Made by a program: the position numbers and the translations under genes. Positions 15,691 through 24,213 of a DNA stretch of 60,327 nucleotides are shown piece by piece. The notes beneath the pieces were generated by a model. It was not told where the DNA came from, did no database searches, and worked only from the letters and a program-made list of their open reading frames with translations. The first letter of the stretch is position 1; the number at the start of each line of letters is the position of its first letter. The stretch is from UMGS1002 sp964463325 (GTDB lineage Bacteria; Bacillota; Clostridia; Oscillospirales; CAG-272). The stretch spans positions 1 through 60,327 of the forward strand of contig CAYXBY010000002.1 of NCBI GenBank assembly GCA_964463325.1, read 5' to 3'.

Positions 15691-18104
15691 TGAAATACGA
15701 TTATCTTAAGGTAGAAAAAAAGTGGCAGGATCGCTGGGAGCAGGCGGGTGTGTTCCGCGCGCTCGACGAAAAGGACGCCGGCGGCAAGCCAAAATATTAT
15801 GCGCTGGTCGAGTTTCCGTATCCGAGCGGCGCCGGCATGCACGTTGGACATATAAAGGCCTATTCGGGTCTTGAGGTCATCTCGCGCATGCGTCGCATGC
15901 AGGGCTACAATGTGCTTTTCCCCATGGGCTTTGACGCATTTGGCCTGCCGACGGAGAATTACGCCATTAAGACCGGTATGCACCCGCGTGCCGTCACCGA
16001 CAAGAACATAGAAAAATTCACACAGCAGCTGCGCCGCGTGGGCTACAGCTTTGACTGGGATCGCGTCATCGATACCACCGAGGAGGATTATTATCACTGG
16101 ACGCAGTGGATATTTCTCAAAATGTTTGAGGCCGGACTGGCCTTCCGCGACACTGCGCTGGTCAACTATTGCCCCAGCTGCAAGGTCGTGCTCTCTAACG
16201 AGGACAGTCAGGGCGGCCATTGCGACATCTGCCACAGCGAGGTGGTGCAGCGCTCCAAGGATGTGTGGTATCTGCGCATAACCAAGTATGCTGACCGCCT
16301 GCTGGACGGCCTGCGCGAGGTCGACTATCTGCCCAATATTAAGCAGCAGCAGGTCAACTGGATCGGTCGCTCCGAGGGCGCATTCGTCAACTTTGGCCTT
16401 GACGGTAAGTCTGATCGGCTGCGCATATACACCACCCGCCCCGACACGCTGTTCGGCGTGACGTTTATGGTCATGGCGCCTGAGCACCCGCTGATCGACA
16501 AATATGCCGACAGCATCGCCAACATGGACGAGGTGCGCGATTACCGCGCAAAGTGCGCAAAAAAGACCGAGTTCGAGCGCACACAGCTGGTCAAGGAAAA
16601 GACGGGCGTGCGCCTTGATGGGCTGAGCGCCGTCAACCCGCTGACAGGCAAGGTGCTGCCGATATACATTGCCGACTATGTCATGATGGGCTACGGAACC
16701 GGCGCTATCATGGCGGTTCCTGCGCACGATCAGCGCGACTGGGAGTTCGCACGTAAGTTCGGCATCGATATCATTGAGGTCATCAAGGGCGGCGACGTCG
16801 AAAAGGAGGCCTATGCTGGTGACGGCGAGATGGTCAACTCCGATTTTCTCAATGGCTACACCAACAAAAAGGATTCCATCCACCGCGCCGTTGAGGAGCT
16901 TGAGCGTCTCGGCGCCGGAGAGGGCGGAGTTCAGTATAAAATGAAGGACTGGGCCTTTAACCGTCAGCGCTATTGGGGTGAGCCGATACTGATCGTGCAT
17001 TGCCCGCATTGCGGAATGGTTCCCGTGCCGTATGACGAGTTGCCGCTGCGCCTGCCCGACATGAAGGAATTCGCGCCGGGGCAGAACGGCGAATCGCCGC
17101 TGGCAAGGATAGAGGAATTTGTGCACTGCAAGTGCCCGAGGTGCGGAGCCGATGCCCGCCGCGAGACCGACACCATGCCGCAGTGGGCGGGCTCGTCCTG
17201 GTATTTCCTGCGCTATGCCGACCCGCACAATCACGAGCGCCTGGCCGATTTCGATAAGCTGAAATACTGGTTGCCTGTCGACTGGTACAATGGTGGCATG
17301 GAGCACGTTACACGTCACGTGATATATTCGCGCTTCTGGCATAAATTCCTTTACGATATCGGCGTTGTGCCGACCGAGGAGCCGTATGCCAAGCGCACGG
17401 CGCAGGGACTCATCCTGGGGCCTGACGGCGAGAAGATGTCCAAATCCAAGGGTAATGTGGTCGACCCCAACACTGTAATAGATGCCTACGGCGCCGATGT
17501 GTTGCGCACATATGTCCTCTTTATGGGCGACTATTCGGCCGCGGCACCGTGGTCGGAGAGCAGCGTAAAGGGCTGCAAGCGCTTTCTTGAACGCGTGGCA
17601 GACCTTGCTGGAATGGTCAAGGGCAGCGGAGCGACACCCGAGCTCGATTCCGCCTTCCATAAGACGGTCAAAAAGGTGACAGAGGATTACAACAGCCTCA
17701 AGTTCAATACGGCAATTGCCGCGCTCATGGGACTGCTCAACGATATCATGGCGCACGGCGCGCTGACGCGCGACGAACTCGAGACCTACATCAAGCTGCT
17801 CTCGCCGGTCGCGCCGCACCTCTGCGAGGAGATCAACGAGGGACTTGGCAACAGCACCATGCTGGCTGTCGCCTCCTGGCCGGAGTATGACGCCGCCAAG
17901 ACGGTCGACGCGACTGTCGAGGTCGCAGTTCAGCTCAATGGCAAGCTGCGCGGGACATTGATGCTGCCCAAGGACTGCCCGCCGGCAGACGCCATCGCCG
18001 CCGCACGCGCGGACGAGCGATTCGCCGCACTGCTTGAGGGTAAGACCGTCGTCAAGGAGATCGCGGTGCCAAACCGCATCATTAATTTCGTCGTTCGCGG
18101 TTGA
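15690..18104 (+). CDS. leuS: Leucyl-tRNA synthetase
   Basis: 804 aa class I synthetase. The HIGH-type motif is in YPSGAGMHVGH (about residue 48) and KMSKS is at about residue 582 (GEKMSKSKGNV). The CP1 editing domain (TTRPDTLFGVTFMVMAPEHPL, GTGAIMAVPAHDQRD) and Cys pairs of zinc-type insertions (CPSC, CDIC; CPRC) are visible. It is full length for a bacterial LeuRS. Its ATG shares the A of the rsfS TGA. No T-box leader is possible because it is internal to the operon. A strong terminator follows. Confidence 0.97.
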   Translation: MKYDYLKVEKKWQDRWEQAGVFRALDEKDAGGKPKYYALVEFPYPSGAGMHVGHIKAYSGLEVISRMRRMQGYNVLFPMGFDAFGLPTENYAIKTGMHPRAVTDKNIEKFTQQLRRVGYSFDWDRVIDTTEEDYYHWTQWIFLKMFEAGLAFRDTALVNYCPSCKVVLSNEDSQGGHCDICHSEVVQRSKDVWYLRITKYADRLLDGLREVDYLPNIKQQQVNWIGRSEGAFVNFGLDGKSDRLRIYTTRPDTLFGVTFMVMAPEHPLIDKYADSIANMDEVRDYRAKCAKKTEFERTQLVKEKTGVRLDGLSAVNPLTGKVLPIYIADYVMMGYGTGAIMAVPAHDQRDWEFARKFGIDIIEVIKGGDVEKEAYAGDGEMVNSDFLNGYTNKKDSIHRAVEELERLGAGEGGVQYKMKDWAFNRQRYWGEPILIVHCPHCGMVPVPYDELPLRLPDMKEFAPGQNGESPLARIEEFVHCKCPRCGADARRETDTMPQWAGSSWYFLRYADPHNHERLADFDKLKYWLPVDWYNGGMEHVTRHVIYSRFWHKFLYDIGVVPTEEPYAKRTAQGLILGPDGEKMSKSKGNVVDPNTVIDAYGADVLRTYVLFMGDYSAAAPWSESSVKGCKRFLERVADLAGMVKGSGATPELDSAFHKTVKKVTEDYNSLKFNTAIAALMGLLNDIMAHGALTRDELETYIKLLSPVAPHLCEEINEGLGNSTMLAVASWPEYDAAKTVDATVEVAVQLNGKLRGTLMLPKDCPPADAIAAARADERFAALLEGKTVVKEIAVPNRIINFVVRG

Positions 18105-18125
18105 TAGCTGCCGAAAATGGCGGAT

Positions 18126-18170
18126 TTCGGGCAGGATAATAATATTTTATCCCTGCCCGAACGAATTTTT
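18126..18170 (+). terminator. Intrinsic terminator after leuS
   Basis: TTCGGGCAGG pairs with CCTGCCCGAA, with a further ATAA/TTAT pairing next to one bulge, followed by CGAATTTTT. It ends the operon that began at 7506. Confidence 0.85.
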
Positions 18171-18182
18171 GAGCTTTTGCTA

Positions 18183-18211
18183 TTGACAACAGCGATTTGT
18201 TGTTGTATAAT
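18183..18211 (+). promoter_or_regulatory. Perfect consensus promoter for rpsU
   Basis: TTGACA (18183-18188), 17-base spacer, TATAAT (18206-18211). It begins 13 bases after the T-run of the leuS terminator, so rpsU is transcribed separately. The leader is about 55 bases long. Confidence 0.9.
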
Positions 18212-18273
18212 ATTACAGTAAATTTGTCGAGAAGCTGATAGCTCTGACTGCAACCGGAGGGAGGGAAAAAAGA

Positions 18274-18450
18274 ATGGCAGAAGTTAAGCTGAAGGAAGGC
18301 GAGACCCTTGATAGCGCTCTCCGTCGCTTTAAGCGTCAGGTTGCCCGCACGGGCGTCCTTGCCGAGCTCCGTAAGAGAGAGCACTATGAAAAGCCAAGTG
18401 TTAAGCGCAAGAAAAAGTCCGAAGCGGCCAGAAAGCGTAAGTACAAATAA
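18274..18450 (+). CDS. rpsU: 30S ribosomal protein S21
   Basis: 58 aa, short and strongly basic. MAEVKLKEGETLDSALRRFK and the KKKSEAARKRKYK tail are typical of bS21. The ribosome binding site is a strong GGAGGGAGGG 10 bases before ATG 18274. The gene is a single-gene transcript between a consensus promoter and a terminator, consistent with high, independently tuned expression. Confidence 0.96.
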   Translation: MAEVKLKEGETLDSALRRFKRQVARTGVLAELRKREHYEKPSVKRKKKSEAARKRKYK

Positions 18451-18486
18451 TCCGGAATAAGCATTCAGCTCAGTTGGATTGCAGTT

Positions 18487-18524
18487 AAGGCGGTATAACA
18501 GATTTTCTGTTACACCGCCTTTTC
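18487..18524. terminator. Intrinsic terminator after rpsU, probably bidirectional
   Basis: AAGGCGGTATAACAG pairs with CTGTTACACCGCCTT (one mismatch) over a 5-base loop, followed by TTTTC. It lies between the convergent rpsU and ldh stops and has an A-rich minus-strand flank (AACTGC), so it is stronger on the plus side. Confidence 0.82.
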
Positions 18525-18531
18525 TGGTGCC

Positions 18532-19503
18532 TCAGCCCGGCAGGGGCGCGGGCACGACATCGCGTATTATTTCCTTCATTTTGTCCGCCGAGAGCCGCAG
18601 CGCATGAAGCTCATCGCCGTTCAGCGGCAGCTCGAGCACGCGCCGTACCCCGCCGCGCCCAACTATGCAGGGCACGCCCAGGCATACGTCATGCAGACCA
18701 TACTGTCCGCGCAGCAGCGACGACACCGGCAGGATGGCGCTCTCATCGTGCAAAATGGCGTCGACTATGCGCCGCACCGCCTCGGCAACGGCGTAATATG
18801 TCGCGCCCTTGGCCTCGATTATCTCGTAGGCCGAGTGCTTGACCTGCTCATAAAGCTGCCCCAGTCGCTCCATACCGCAGTCATGGCAGCCGTCAAGGCA
18901 AAAATTCGCCAGCGGGATGCCGGAGACGGTTGCGCAGCTCCAAACGGCCAGCTCGCTGTCGCCGTGCTCGCCGATGATGAAGGAATGAATGTTTCGACTG
19001 TCTACGCCGAGGTATTCGCCGGCCAAAAACTTCAGTCGAGCTGTGTCGAGCACGGTTCCCGAGCCTATCACGCGCTCGGCGGGGTAGTCCGACAGCTGTA
19101 GCGCGGCGTAGGTGAGTATGTCGACCGGGTTGGTCACGATGAGCAGGATGGCGTCGGTTGTGTAGCGCGTAATGCTGGCGATGATGGGCTCGAAGATGCG
19201 GACATTCGAGCGCACGAGGTCGGTCCGAGTCTGCCCCGGACGCTGTGCGCAGCCGGCAGTGATGATTATTATGGCGGCATCGATGGTGTCGGAGTAGTCG
19301 CCAGCGTAAATGCTCATGGGCGCCGCAAACGGCATGGCGTGATTGAGATCCGCCGCTTCGCCGGCTGCTTTTTTTTGATCGATGTCGATCAGCACGAGCT
19401 CGGTGAAGGTGCGGTTTAGCATAAGTGAATAGGCCACTGTCGCGCCGACGTTGCCGCACCCGACGATGACGCATTTGCGAGTGTCAATTGCATCGTTGTT
19501 CAT
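18532..19503 (-). CDS. ldh: L-lactate dehydrogenase
   Basis: 323 aa, NADH-dependent reduction of pyruvate to L-lactate. The Rossmann GCGNVGATVAYSL start, the NAD-binding Asp in LVLIDID, and the specificity loop ITAGCAQRPGQTR, whose Gln (CAQRPG) favours lactate over malate, are visible. Catalytic His is in IGEHGDSELAVWS. Full length. Ribosome binding site GAGGAG lies 10 bases upstream of ATG 19503. An intrinsic terminator hairpin sits only about 20 bases before the start, so expression may depend on read-through. Malate dehydrogenase is a less likely alternative. Confidence 0.93.
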   Translation of the reverse strand: MNNDAIDTRKCVIVGCGNVGATVAYSLMLNRTFTELVLIDIDQKKAAGEAADLNHAMPFAAPMSIYAGDYSDTIDAAIIIITAGCAQRPGQTRTDLVRSNVRIFEPIIASITRYTTDAILLIVTNPVDILTYAALQLSDYPAERVIGSGTVLDTARLKFLAGEYLGVDSRNIHSFIIGEHGDSELAVWSCATVSGIPLANFCLDGCHDCGMERLGQLYEQVKHSAYEIIEAKGATYYAVAEAVRRIVDAILHDESAILPVSSLLRGQYGLHDVCLGVPCIVGRGGVRRVLELPLNGDELHALRLSADKMKEIIRDVVPAPLPG

Positions 19504-19524
19504 GATATCAGACTCCTCAAAAAA

Positions 19525-19550
19525 ATAAGCGGGAGATAAATCCCGCTTAT
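19525..19550 (-). terminator. Terminator after yhhN-like gene, directly ahead of ldh
   Basis: ATAAGCGGGA (19525-19534) pairs perfectly with TCCCGCTTAT (19541-19550); on the minus strand it is followed by seven T's that run into the ldh ribosome binding site. I could not find a good promoter between it and ldh. Confidence 0.85.
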
Positions 19551-19573
19551 ATTTTGTCCATTGTGAGCCGAGT

Positions 19574-20200
19574 TTAGACGCCGATCAGCAGCAATATCTG
19601 CCCGATGGGGTAAAACCACCAAATCAGCTGTCGCAGCGTGTGCGACCGAATACCGCAGGCGCGATCCAGCACGATAAAGAAGTCGGAGACGAGAAAGGAC
19701 AGCACTCCGACGGCGGACACAATGGCCATCCCGCCGACTGAGAAGGCGTACGAGAACACTGATGCGCAGTTTGCACATATCACAAATAGATAAATCGTGC
19801 ACAGCCAAAACATATAATTTAGTTCCTGGTTGCGCAGCAGCGCCAATACCAACATAGTACAAACCAGCGCCACAAACAGCACGAAGGCTACGACTACACC
19901 GGCATTCAGAAATGCGCAGCCAGCGTCGTATATGCCATATGTAAAGGCTGCTATGTAGACCAGGTGTGCCCCGGTGAATAGCAGTGATCCGGTGATAAAG
20001 CCGCGCAGATGCAGTGAACGCGTGATGGGCTTGTAGTCCATCAGCACGATGTCACCGAGTGAGGACATCACCATGGCGATCGCCGCCAGCAGCCGCGGCG
20101 GTGACGGTGAAAGAATTGCCAGCAGGCAGGCAAAAATGCTCATCAGAACGGTCAGCACCAGTCGCCCGGGGAGACCAAACCAGCGGAAGAATTTGTTCAT
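19574..20200 (-). CDS. YhhN/TMEM86-family membrane protein (putative lysoplasmalogenase)
   Basis: 208 aa with about seven to eight hydrophobic helices. The SSLGDIVLM segment, the FITGSLLFTGAHLVYIAAF block and the late GVLSFLVSDFFIVLD follow the YhhN pattern (GD...F..G..F..aH..Y, then SD). Animal TMEM86 proteins hydrolyse the vinyl-ether bond of lysoplasmalogens; activity of bacterial members is less certain. It follows glpK by 21 bases with GAGG before ATG 20200, so the two are probably co-transcribed, which fits glycero-ether lipid turnover. Confidence 0.72.
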   Translation of the reverse strand: MNKFFRWFGLPGRLVLTVLMSIFACLLAILSPSPPRLLAAIAMVMSSLGDIVLMDYKPITRSLHLRGFITGSLLFTGAHLVYIAAFTYGIYDAGCAFLNAGVVVAFVLFVALVCTMLVLALLRNQELNYMFWLCTIYLFVICANCASVFSYAFSVGGMAIVSAVGVLSFLVSDFFIVLDRACGIRSHTLRQLIWWFYPIGQILLLIGV

Positions 20201-20221
20201 ACCATCGTCCTCAAGCCTGGC

Positions 20222-21715
20222 TTAATCCTGCGCCCAAGCGCGGGCGCGGTCAACAGCCTTATGCCAGCCGCTCAGACGACGACGGCGCTCATCGACGCTC
20301 ATCTGTGGGTCAAAGCGACGCTCGACCTGCCAATGCTGTGCTATTTCCTGCTCTGAGTCGAACACACCAACAGCCAGCCCGGCGAGATTTGCCGCGCCGA
20401 GGGCGGTCGTTTCGATGCAGGCAGGACGGATGATGGGCAGCCCCGAAACGTCAGCCTGGAAGGACAGCAGCAGATCGTTGGCGCAGGCGCCGCCGTCCAC
20501 CTTGAGTGAGGACAGGCTGATCCCGGCCTCTCGCTGCATCAGCTCCAGCACGTCGACGGTCTGGTATGCCATGGCCTCCAGCACCGCGCGGACGACATGT
20601 GCGCGGCCGGTGGCACGCGTCAGCCCCAGCAGTGCGCCGCGGGCGTAGGGATCCCAGTAGGGAGCGCCCAGCCCCACAAAGGCGGGGACGAAATAGACGC
20701 CCTCGGAGTCAGGCACCTCGGCGGCGACGCGCTCACTCTCAGCTGCGCCGGCGATAAGTCCCAGTCCGTCGCGCAGCCACTGCACGGCGGCGCCGCAGAC
20801 GAACACCGAGCCCTCGAGCGCATAGTTGACCTGCCCGCCCCGGCTCCAAGCGATGGAGGTAAGCAGGCCGTTCTCTGAGAACACCGGCTCGGTGCCCGTG
20901 TTCATGAGCATAAAGCCGCCGGTGCCATATGTATTTTTGACCTCGCCCGTGCCAAAGCAGCACTGGCCAAACAGCGCAGCCTGCTGATCACCGGCAACTC
21001 CCGCGACGCTTACGCTACTGCCGAGCAGGGAGGGGTCGGTGTATCCGAACAGTCCGGATGACGGCAGCACCTCAGGCATCAGCTGCTCGGGTATGCCGAA
21101 GAGCTCTAACAGCTCGCTGTCCCAGCGCATCTCACGGATGTTGAACAGCATCGTGCGCGAGGCGTTCGAGGGGTCGGTGGCATGGACGCGCCCGCCGGTC
21201 AGCTTGTATATCAGCCAGGTGTCGACGGTGCCGAACATCAGCTCGCCGCGCTCGGCACGCTCGCGCACGCCGGGGACGTTGTCAAGTATCCATTTGATCT
21301 TGGTGGCGGAAAAATATGAATCGATGATGAGCCCAGTCTTGCTGCGGATGCGGTCGGTAAGACCGGCGGCCTTAAGGTTGTCGCAGTAGTCCGCCGTGCG
21401 GCGGCACTGCCAGACGATGGCGTTATACACCGGCTCTCCGGTGCGGCGATCCCACAGCATGGTGGTTTCGCGCTGATTGGTGATGCCTATGGCGGCGATA
21501 TCAGACGCTGACAGCCCTGAGCGGCGCAGAGCCTGCTGCATGACAGCAAGCTGCGAGCTCCAGATCTCACGCGGGTCATGCTCGACCCAGCCCGGGGTGG
21601 GGAAGTAGTTGGGAAACTCCTGCTGCGCGACGGCGACAATATGCTGGTCGGCATCGAAAATAATACATCTTGAGCTTGTAGTGCCCTGATCGAGTGCCAT
21701 TAGATATTTTGGCAT
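20222..21715 (-). CDS. glpK: Glycerol kinase
   Basis: 497 aa FGGY-family kinase; phosphorylates glycerol to sn-glycerol 3-phosphate. N-terminal LALDQGTTSSR-like phosphate loop (MALDQGTTSSRCI), the catalytic GWVEHDP and AIGITNQRETT blocks and the C-terminal KVDGGACANDLL (ATP site) are all intact. Start at ATG 21715 (MPKYL) because AGAGGTG lies 7-8 bases upstream; an in-frame GTG at 21724 overlaps the site itself. It has its own promoter at 21748-21776. No glpF or glpD is next to it. Confidence 0.96.
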   Translation of the reverse strand: MPKYLMALDQGTTSSRCIIFDADQHIVAVAQQEFPNYFPTPGWVEHDPREIWSSQLAVMQQALRRSGLSASDIAAIGITNQRETTMLWDRRTGEPVYNAIVWQCRRTADYCDNLKAAGLTDRIRSKTGLIIDSYFSATKIKWILDNVPGVRERAERGELMFGTVDTWLIYKLTGGRVHATDPSNASRTMLFNIREMRWDSELLELFGIPEQLMPEVLPSSGLFGYTDPSLLGSSVSVAGVAGDQQAALFGQCCFGTGEVKNTYGTGGFMLMNTGTEPVFSENGLLTSIAWSRGGQVNYALEGSVFVCGAAVQWLRDGLGLIAGAAESERVAAEVPDSEGVYFVPAFVGLGAPYWDPYARGALLGLTRATGRAHVVRAVLEAMAYQTVDVLELMQREAGISLSSLKVDGGACANDLLLSFQADVSGLPIIRPACIETTALGAANLAGLAVGVFDSEQEIAQHWQVERRFDPQMSVDERRRRLSGWHKAVDRARAWAQD

Positions 21716-21747
21716 GATTTTCACCTCTTTTGATCAATTACATCATC

Positions 21748-21776
21748 ATTATAACACATTTTTTGGCAGAGAGCAA
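21748..21776 (-). promoter_or_regulatory. Promoter for glpK
   Basis: Minus strand: TTGCTC (-35, 21771-21776), 17-base spacer, TATAAT (-10, 21748-21753). It overlaps the last codons of the upstream unknown gene. The leader is about 30 bases. No palindromic catabolite-response element was evident. Confidence 0.75.
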
Positions 21777-22234
21777 TAGGCCCCCTGCACATTTCCAAGC
21801 AAAATATCGAGTGAACTGACAAATCCCGCTGTGATGCCACGCTCAAGGCGTGCGCTGCTTTCAAGGCTGTCTCCAACGGCTGACATGTGCTGCGGCAGCA
21901 GCCTGCCTTGAAAGGTGTTTGCCAGCTCCAGCATGTCGCGGCAGAGCGCCGCGAGGCTATCCAGACTCCTGACATCGGGAGATGTCGGTGGCAGTGTCGA
22001 CCGCAGAGCTATTATTCGGTCGCATATGTGCGTCAGCTCACCTGTGTCGCCGACATGAGCTGATTCATACAGCCGTGTCAGGTACTGACTGCGTGCGGCG
22101 GGGCGTTTTTCCGGCGCCAGCGTCAGCTCGCTGTCTGACAGGCCACGCGCCAGTGCCGAGGTGCGACTGAGCGACTGCTCGAGTGCCCGCACAGTTTCAT
22201 TATAGCTTTGGCAGAGCTCGTTAATTTCGTTCAT
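21749..22234 (-). CDS. Hypothetical helical protein, 161 aa
   Basis: I do not recognise it. Start ATG 22234 is supported by GGAGG 8 bases upstream. It looks all-helical and soluble, with no signal or membrane segment: an N-terminal helix MNEINELCQSYNETVRALEQ, then SLDSLAALCRDMLELANTFQGR. Heptad-like patterns could fit a FlgN-like or other small helical bundle, but nothing nearby is flagellar. It follows the khpA terminator by about 30 bases with no visible promoter of its own, so it is probably read through from the SRP operon. Its 3' end contains the glpK promoter. Confidence 0.65.
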   Translation of the reverse strand: MNEINELCQSYNETVRALEQSLSRTSALARGLSDSELTLAPEKRPAARSQYLTRLYESAHVGDTGELTHICDRIIALRSTLPPTSPDVRSLDSLAALCRDMLELANTFQGRLLPQHMSAVGDSLESSARLERGITAGFVSSLDILLGNVQGAYCSLPKNVL

Positions 22235-22264
22235 TGTGCCTCCGTGATAATTTTGATAATTCTC

Positions 22265-22293
22265 AAAAAGGGCAGCCTGCGGCTGCCCTTTTT
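22265..22293 (-). terminator. Strong intrinsic terminator after khpA
   Basis: AAAAAGGGCAGCC (22265-22277) pairs perfectly with GGCTGCCCTTTTT (22281-22293) over a 3-base loop. It has T/A runs on both sides and so could act in both directions; it ends the SRP operon. Confidence 0.9.
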
Positions 22294-22299
22294 GCGGCG

Positions 22300-22539
22300 T
22301 CATTTGATCTCTACGTTCACTCTTTTGCCACAGGTAGCTCCTGCGGCCTTCATAACGGTACGGATAGCCTTGGCGATCTTGCCATGGCGACCGATGACCA
22401 TGCCCATGTCGTCAGCAGCAACGCTGAGCGTCAGGTCAATGGTGCTTTCATCGGGCTCGTTCTGAAGCACAGTGACCTCGTCCGGGTTATCGACGATAGC
22501 GCGGGCGATATCGTACAGTGTCTGCTTGAAATCCAGCAT
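22300..22539 (-). CDS. khpA: KH-domain RNA-binding protein KhpA
   Basis: 79 aa, a single KH domain with the GxxG-type loop in VIGRHGKIAKAI. In Firmicutes KhpA pairs with KhpB (Jag/EloR) to bind RNA and affects cell elongation. The position after rpsP is the conserved location. GGGGAGGG lies 5-6 bases before ATG 22539. Confidence 0.93.
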   Translation of the reverse strand: MLDFKQTLYDIARAIVDNPDEVTVLQNEPDESTIDLTLSVAADDMGMVIGRHGKIAKAIRTVMKAAGATCGKRVNVEIK

Positions 22540-22559
22540 TTTAGCCCTCCCCGTCAGGG

Positions 22560-22805
22560 TCAGTCAATTATGCCCGACTTCTTGAGCAGGGAACGAACAG
22601 TCTCGGTAGGCTGAGCGCCGTTGCCGAGCCACTTCTTTGCCTTCTCAGCGTCGATCTTGACCTCTGCCGGCTCAGTCATGGGGTTGTAGGTGCCGATCTC
22701 CTCGATAAATCTGCCGTTGCGGGGAGAACGCTCATCTGCGATGATAACGCGGTAGAAGGGGTTCTTCTTCGCACCGATTCTTCTGAGTCTGATTTTAACT
22801 GCCAT
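22560..22805 (-). CDS. rpsP: 30S ribosomal protein S16
   Basis: 81 aa. MAVKIRLRRIGAKKNPFYRVI is the standard bS16 N-terminus, followed by ADERSPRNGRFIEEIGTYNP and an AEKAKKWLGNGAQPTETV segment. GGAGG lies upstream of ATG 22805. It is third gene of the ylxM-ffh-rpsP-khpA operon. Confidence 0.97.
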   Translation of the reverse strand: MAVKIRLRRIGAKKNPFYRVIIADERSPRNGRFIEEIGTYNPMTEPAEVKIDAEKAKKWLGNGAQPTETVRSLLKKSGIID

Positions 22806-22860
22806 TTTGATATTCCTCCAAAATGATTATATTATTTATAAAAATCCGTGATATTTTGCA

Positions 22861-24198
22861 TCAGAACGGAATTTTCATCTTGCCTTTGCCCATCCGCCCG
22901 AGCTTGGACGGATTTGAAAACTGCTTCATCAGCTTTTTGATCTGGTCAAACTGTCGCAGCAGCTTGTTGACCTCCTCGACCGAGGTGCCGCTGCCGAGTG
23001 CGATACGGCGCTTGCGCGAGCCGCCGATGATCTCGGGCTTTGCGCGCTCAGCCGGTGTCATTGAACGGATGATGGCCTCCTGATGAGCCATCGCGCTTTC
23101 GTCTATTTTAGCGTCCTTGAGCGCTCCGGGCTTGACGCCTGGCATCATTCCGGCCAGCTGCTCAAGGCTGCCCATGTTTTTGAGCTGTGCGAACTGATCG
23201 AGGTAATCATCCAGCGTGAAGGTCTGCTGACGTATCTTTTGCTCGAGCTCTGCCGCCTTTTTTTCGTCGTATGCGGACTCAGCCTTTTCGATAAGCGACA
23301 GCACGTCGCCCATGCCGAGTATGCGCGAGGCCATACGATCGGGGTGGAAGGGCTCGATTGCGTCCAGCTTTTCGCCGGTGCCGATGAATTTTATCGGCTT
23401 GCCGGTGACATATCGGACTGACAGTGCCGCGCCGCCGCGCGTGTCGCCGTCAAGCTTGGTCAGTATGACGCCGGTGATGTCAAGCTGCTCGTTGAAAGTC
23501 TGTGCAACGTTGACCGCGTCCTGACCTATCATGGCGTCGACGGTGAGCAGTATCTCCGTCGGCTCTGTTTTTTGCTTTATCTGCCTCAGCTCATCCATCA
23601 GCTGCTCGTCTATGTGCAGACGACCTGCCGTGTCGATGAACACCATGTCATAACCCTTTTGGCGGGCATAAGCCAAGCCTTCCTCGGCAATTTTGACCGG
23701 GGAGACCTTGTCGCCCAGTGTAAATACGGGTATCTCCAGCTTTTCGCCCACGATCTCGAGCTGCTTAATAGCAGCCGGACGGTAGACGTCGCAGGCCACC
23801 AGCAACGGGCGCTTGCCCTGCTTTTTGTACATGCCCGCGAGCTTTCCCGCATGCGTTGTCTTGCCGGCACCCTGAAGACCCACCATCATGACGACAGTTG
23901 GCGGGGCGGGGGAGATGGTCAGCTTGCTCTGGGTCTTGCCCATGAGGTTGGTCAGCTCTTCGTTGACGATCTTGACCACCTGCTGTCCCGGCAGCAGTGA
24001 TTCAAGCACCTCTGCGCCGACGGCTCTTTCGGATACCGCATTTACAAATTCGCGAACGACCTTGAAGTTGACGTCCGCCTCAAGAAGTGCCAGCTTTATT
24101 TCACGCATACCGGCCTTGATATCGGCCTCGGTAAGCTTACCCTTGCTACGGAATTTTTTGAAGGCAGCATTCAGCTTATCGCCTAAACTTTCAAACAT
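22861..24198 (-). CDS. ffh: Signal recognition particle protein Ffh
   Basis: 445 aa SRP54 GTPase that, with 4.5S/SRP RNA, targets nascent membrane proteins to FtsY. N domain to about residue 90; G domain with GLQGAGKTTHAGKLA (G1), DTAGRLHID (G3) and TKLDGDTRGGAAL (G4); Met-rich M domain from about residue 300 (MGDVLSLIEKAE) to the MGKGKMKIPF end. The ylxM stop lies 15 bases upstream, and AAGGAGG precedes ATG 24198. The SRP RNA gene is not in this window as far as I can see. Confidence 0.97.
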   Translation of the reverse strand: MFESLGDKLNAAFKKFRSKGKLTEADIKAGMREIKLALLEADVNFKVVREFVNAVSERAVGAEVLESLLPGQQVVKIVNEELTNLMGKTQSKLTISPAPPTVVMMVGLQGAGKTTHAGKLAGMYKKQGKRPLLVACDVYRPAAIKQLEIVGEKLEIPVFTLGDKVSPVKIAEEGLAYARQKGYDMVFIDTAGRLHIDEQLMDELRQIKQKTEPTEILLTVDAMIGQDAVNVAQTFNEQLDITGVILTKLDGDTRGGAALSVRYVTGKPIKFIGTGEKLDAIEPFHPDRMASRILGMGDVLSLIEKAESAYDEKKAAELEQKIRQQTFTLDDYLDQFAQLKNMGSLEQLAGMMPGVKPGALKDAKIDESAMAHQEAIIRSMTPAERAKPEIIGGSRKRRIALGSGTSVEEVNKLLRQFDQIKKLMKQFSNPSKLGRMGKGKMKIPF

Positions 24199-24213
24199 TG
24201 TGTGCCTCCTTGA

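Noticed and set aside
15612..17819. Very long open frame on the minus strand opposite leuS
   Set aside because: It lies wholly antisense to a complete LeuRS with intact motifs, its translation shows low-complexity His/Arg/Gln composition and it has no matching ribosome binding site. It is an effect of high GC and codon bias.
18532..19503. Malate dehydrogenase instead of lactate dehydrogenase
   Set aside because: The specificity position in the active-site loop is Gln (CAQRPG), not the Arg of malate enzymes.
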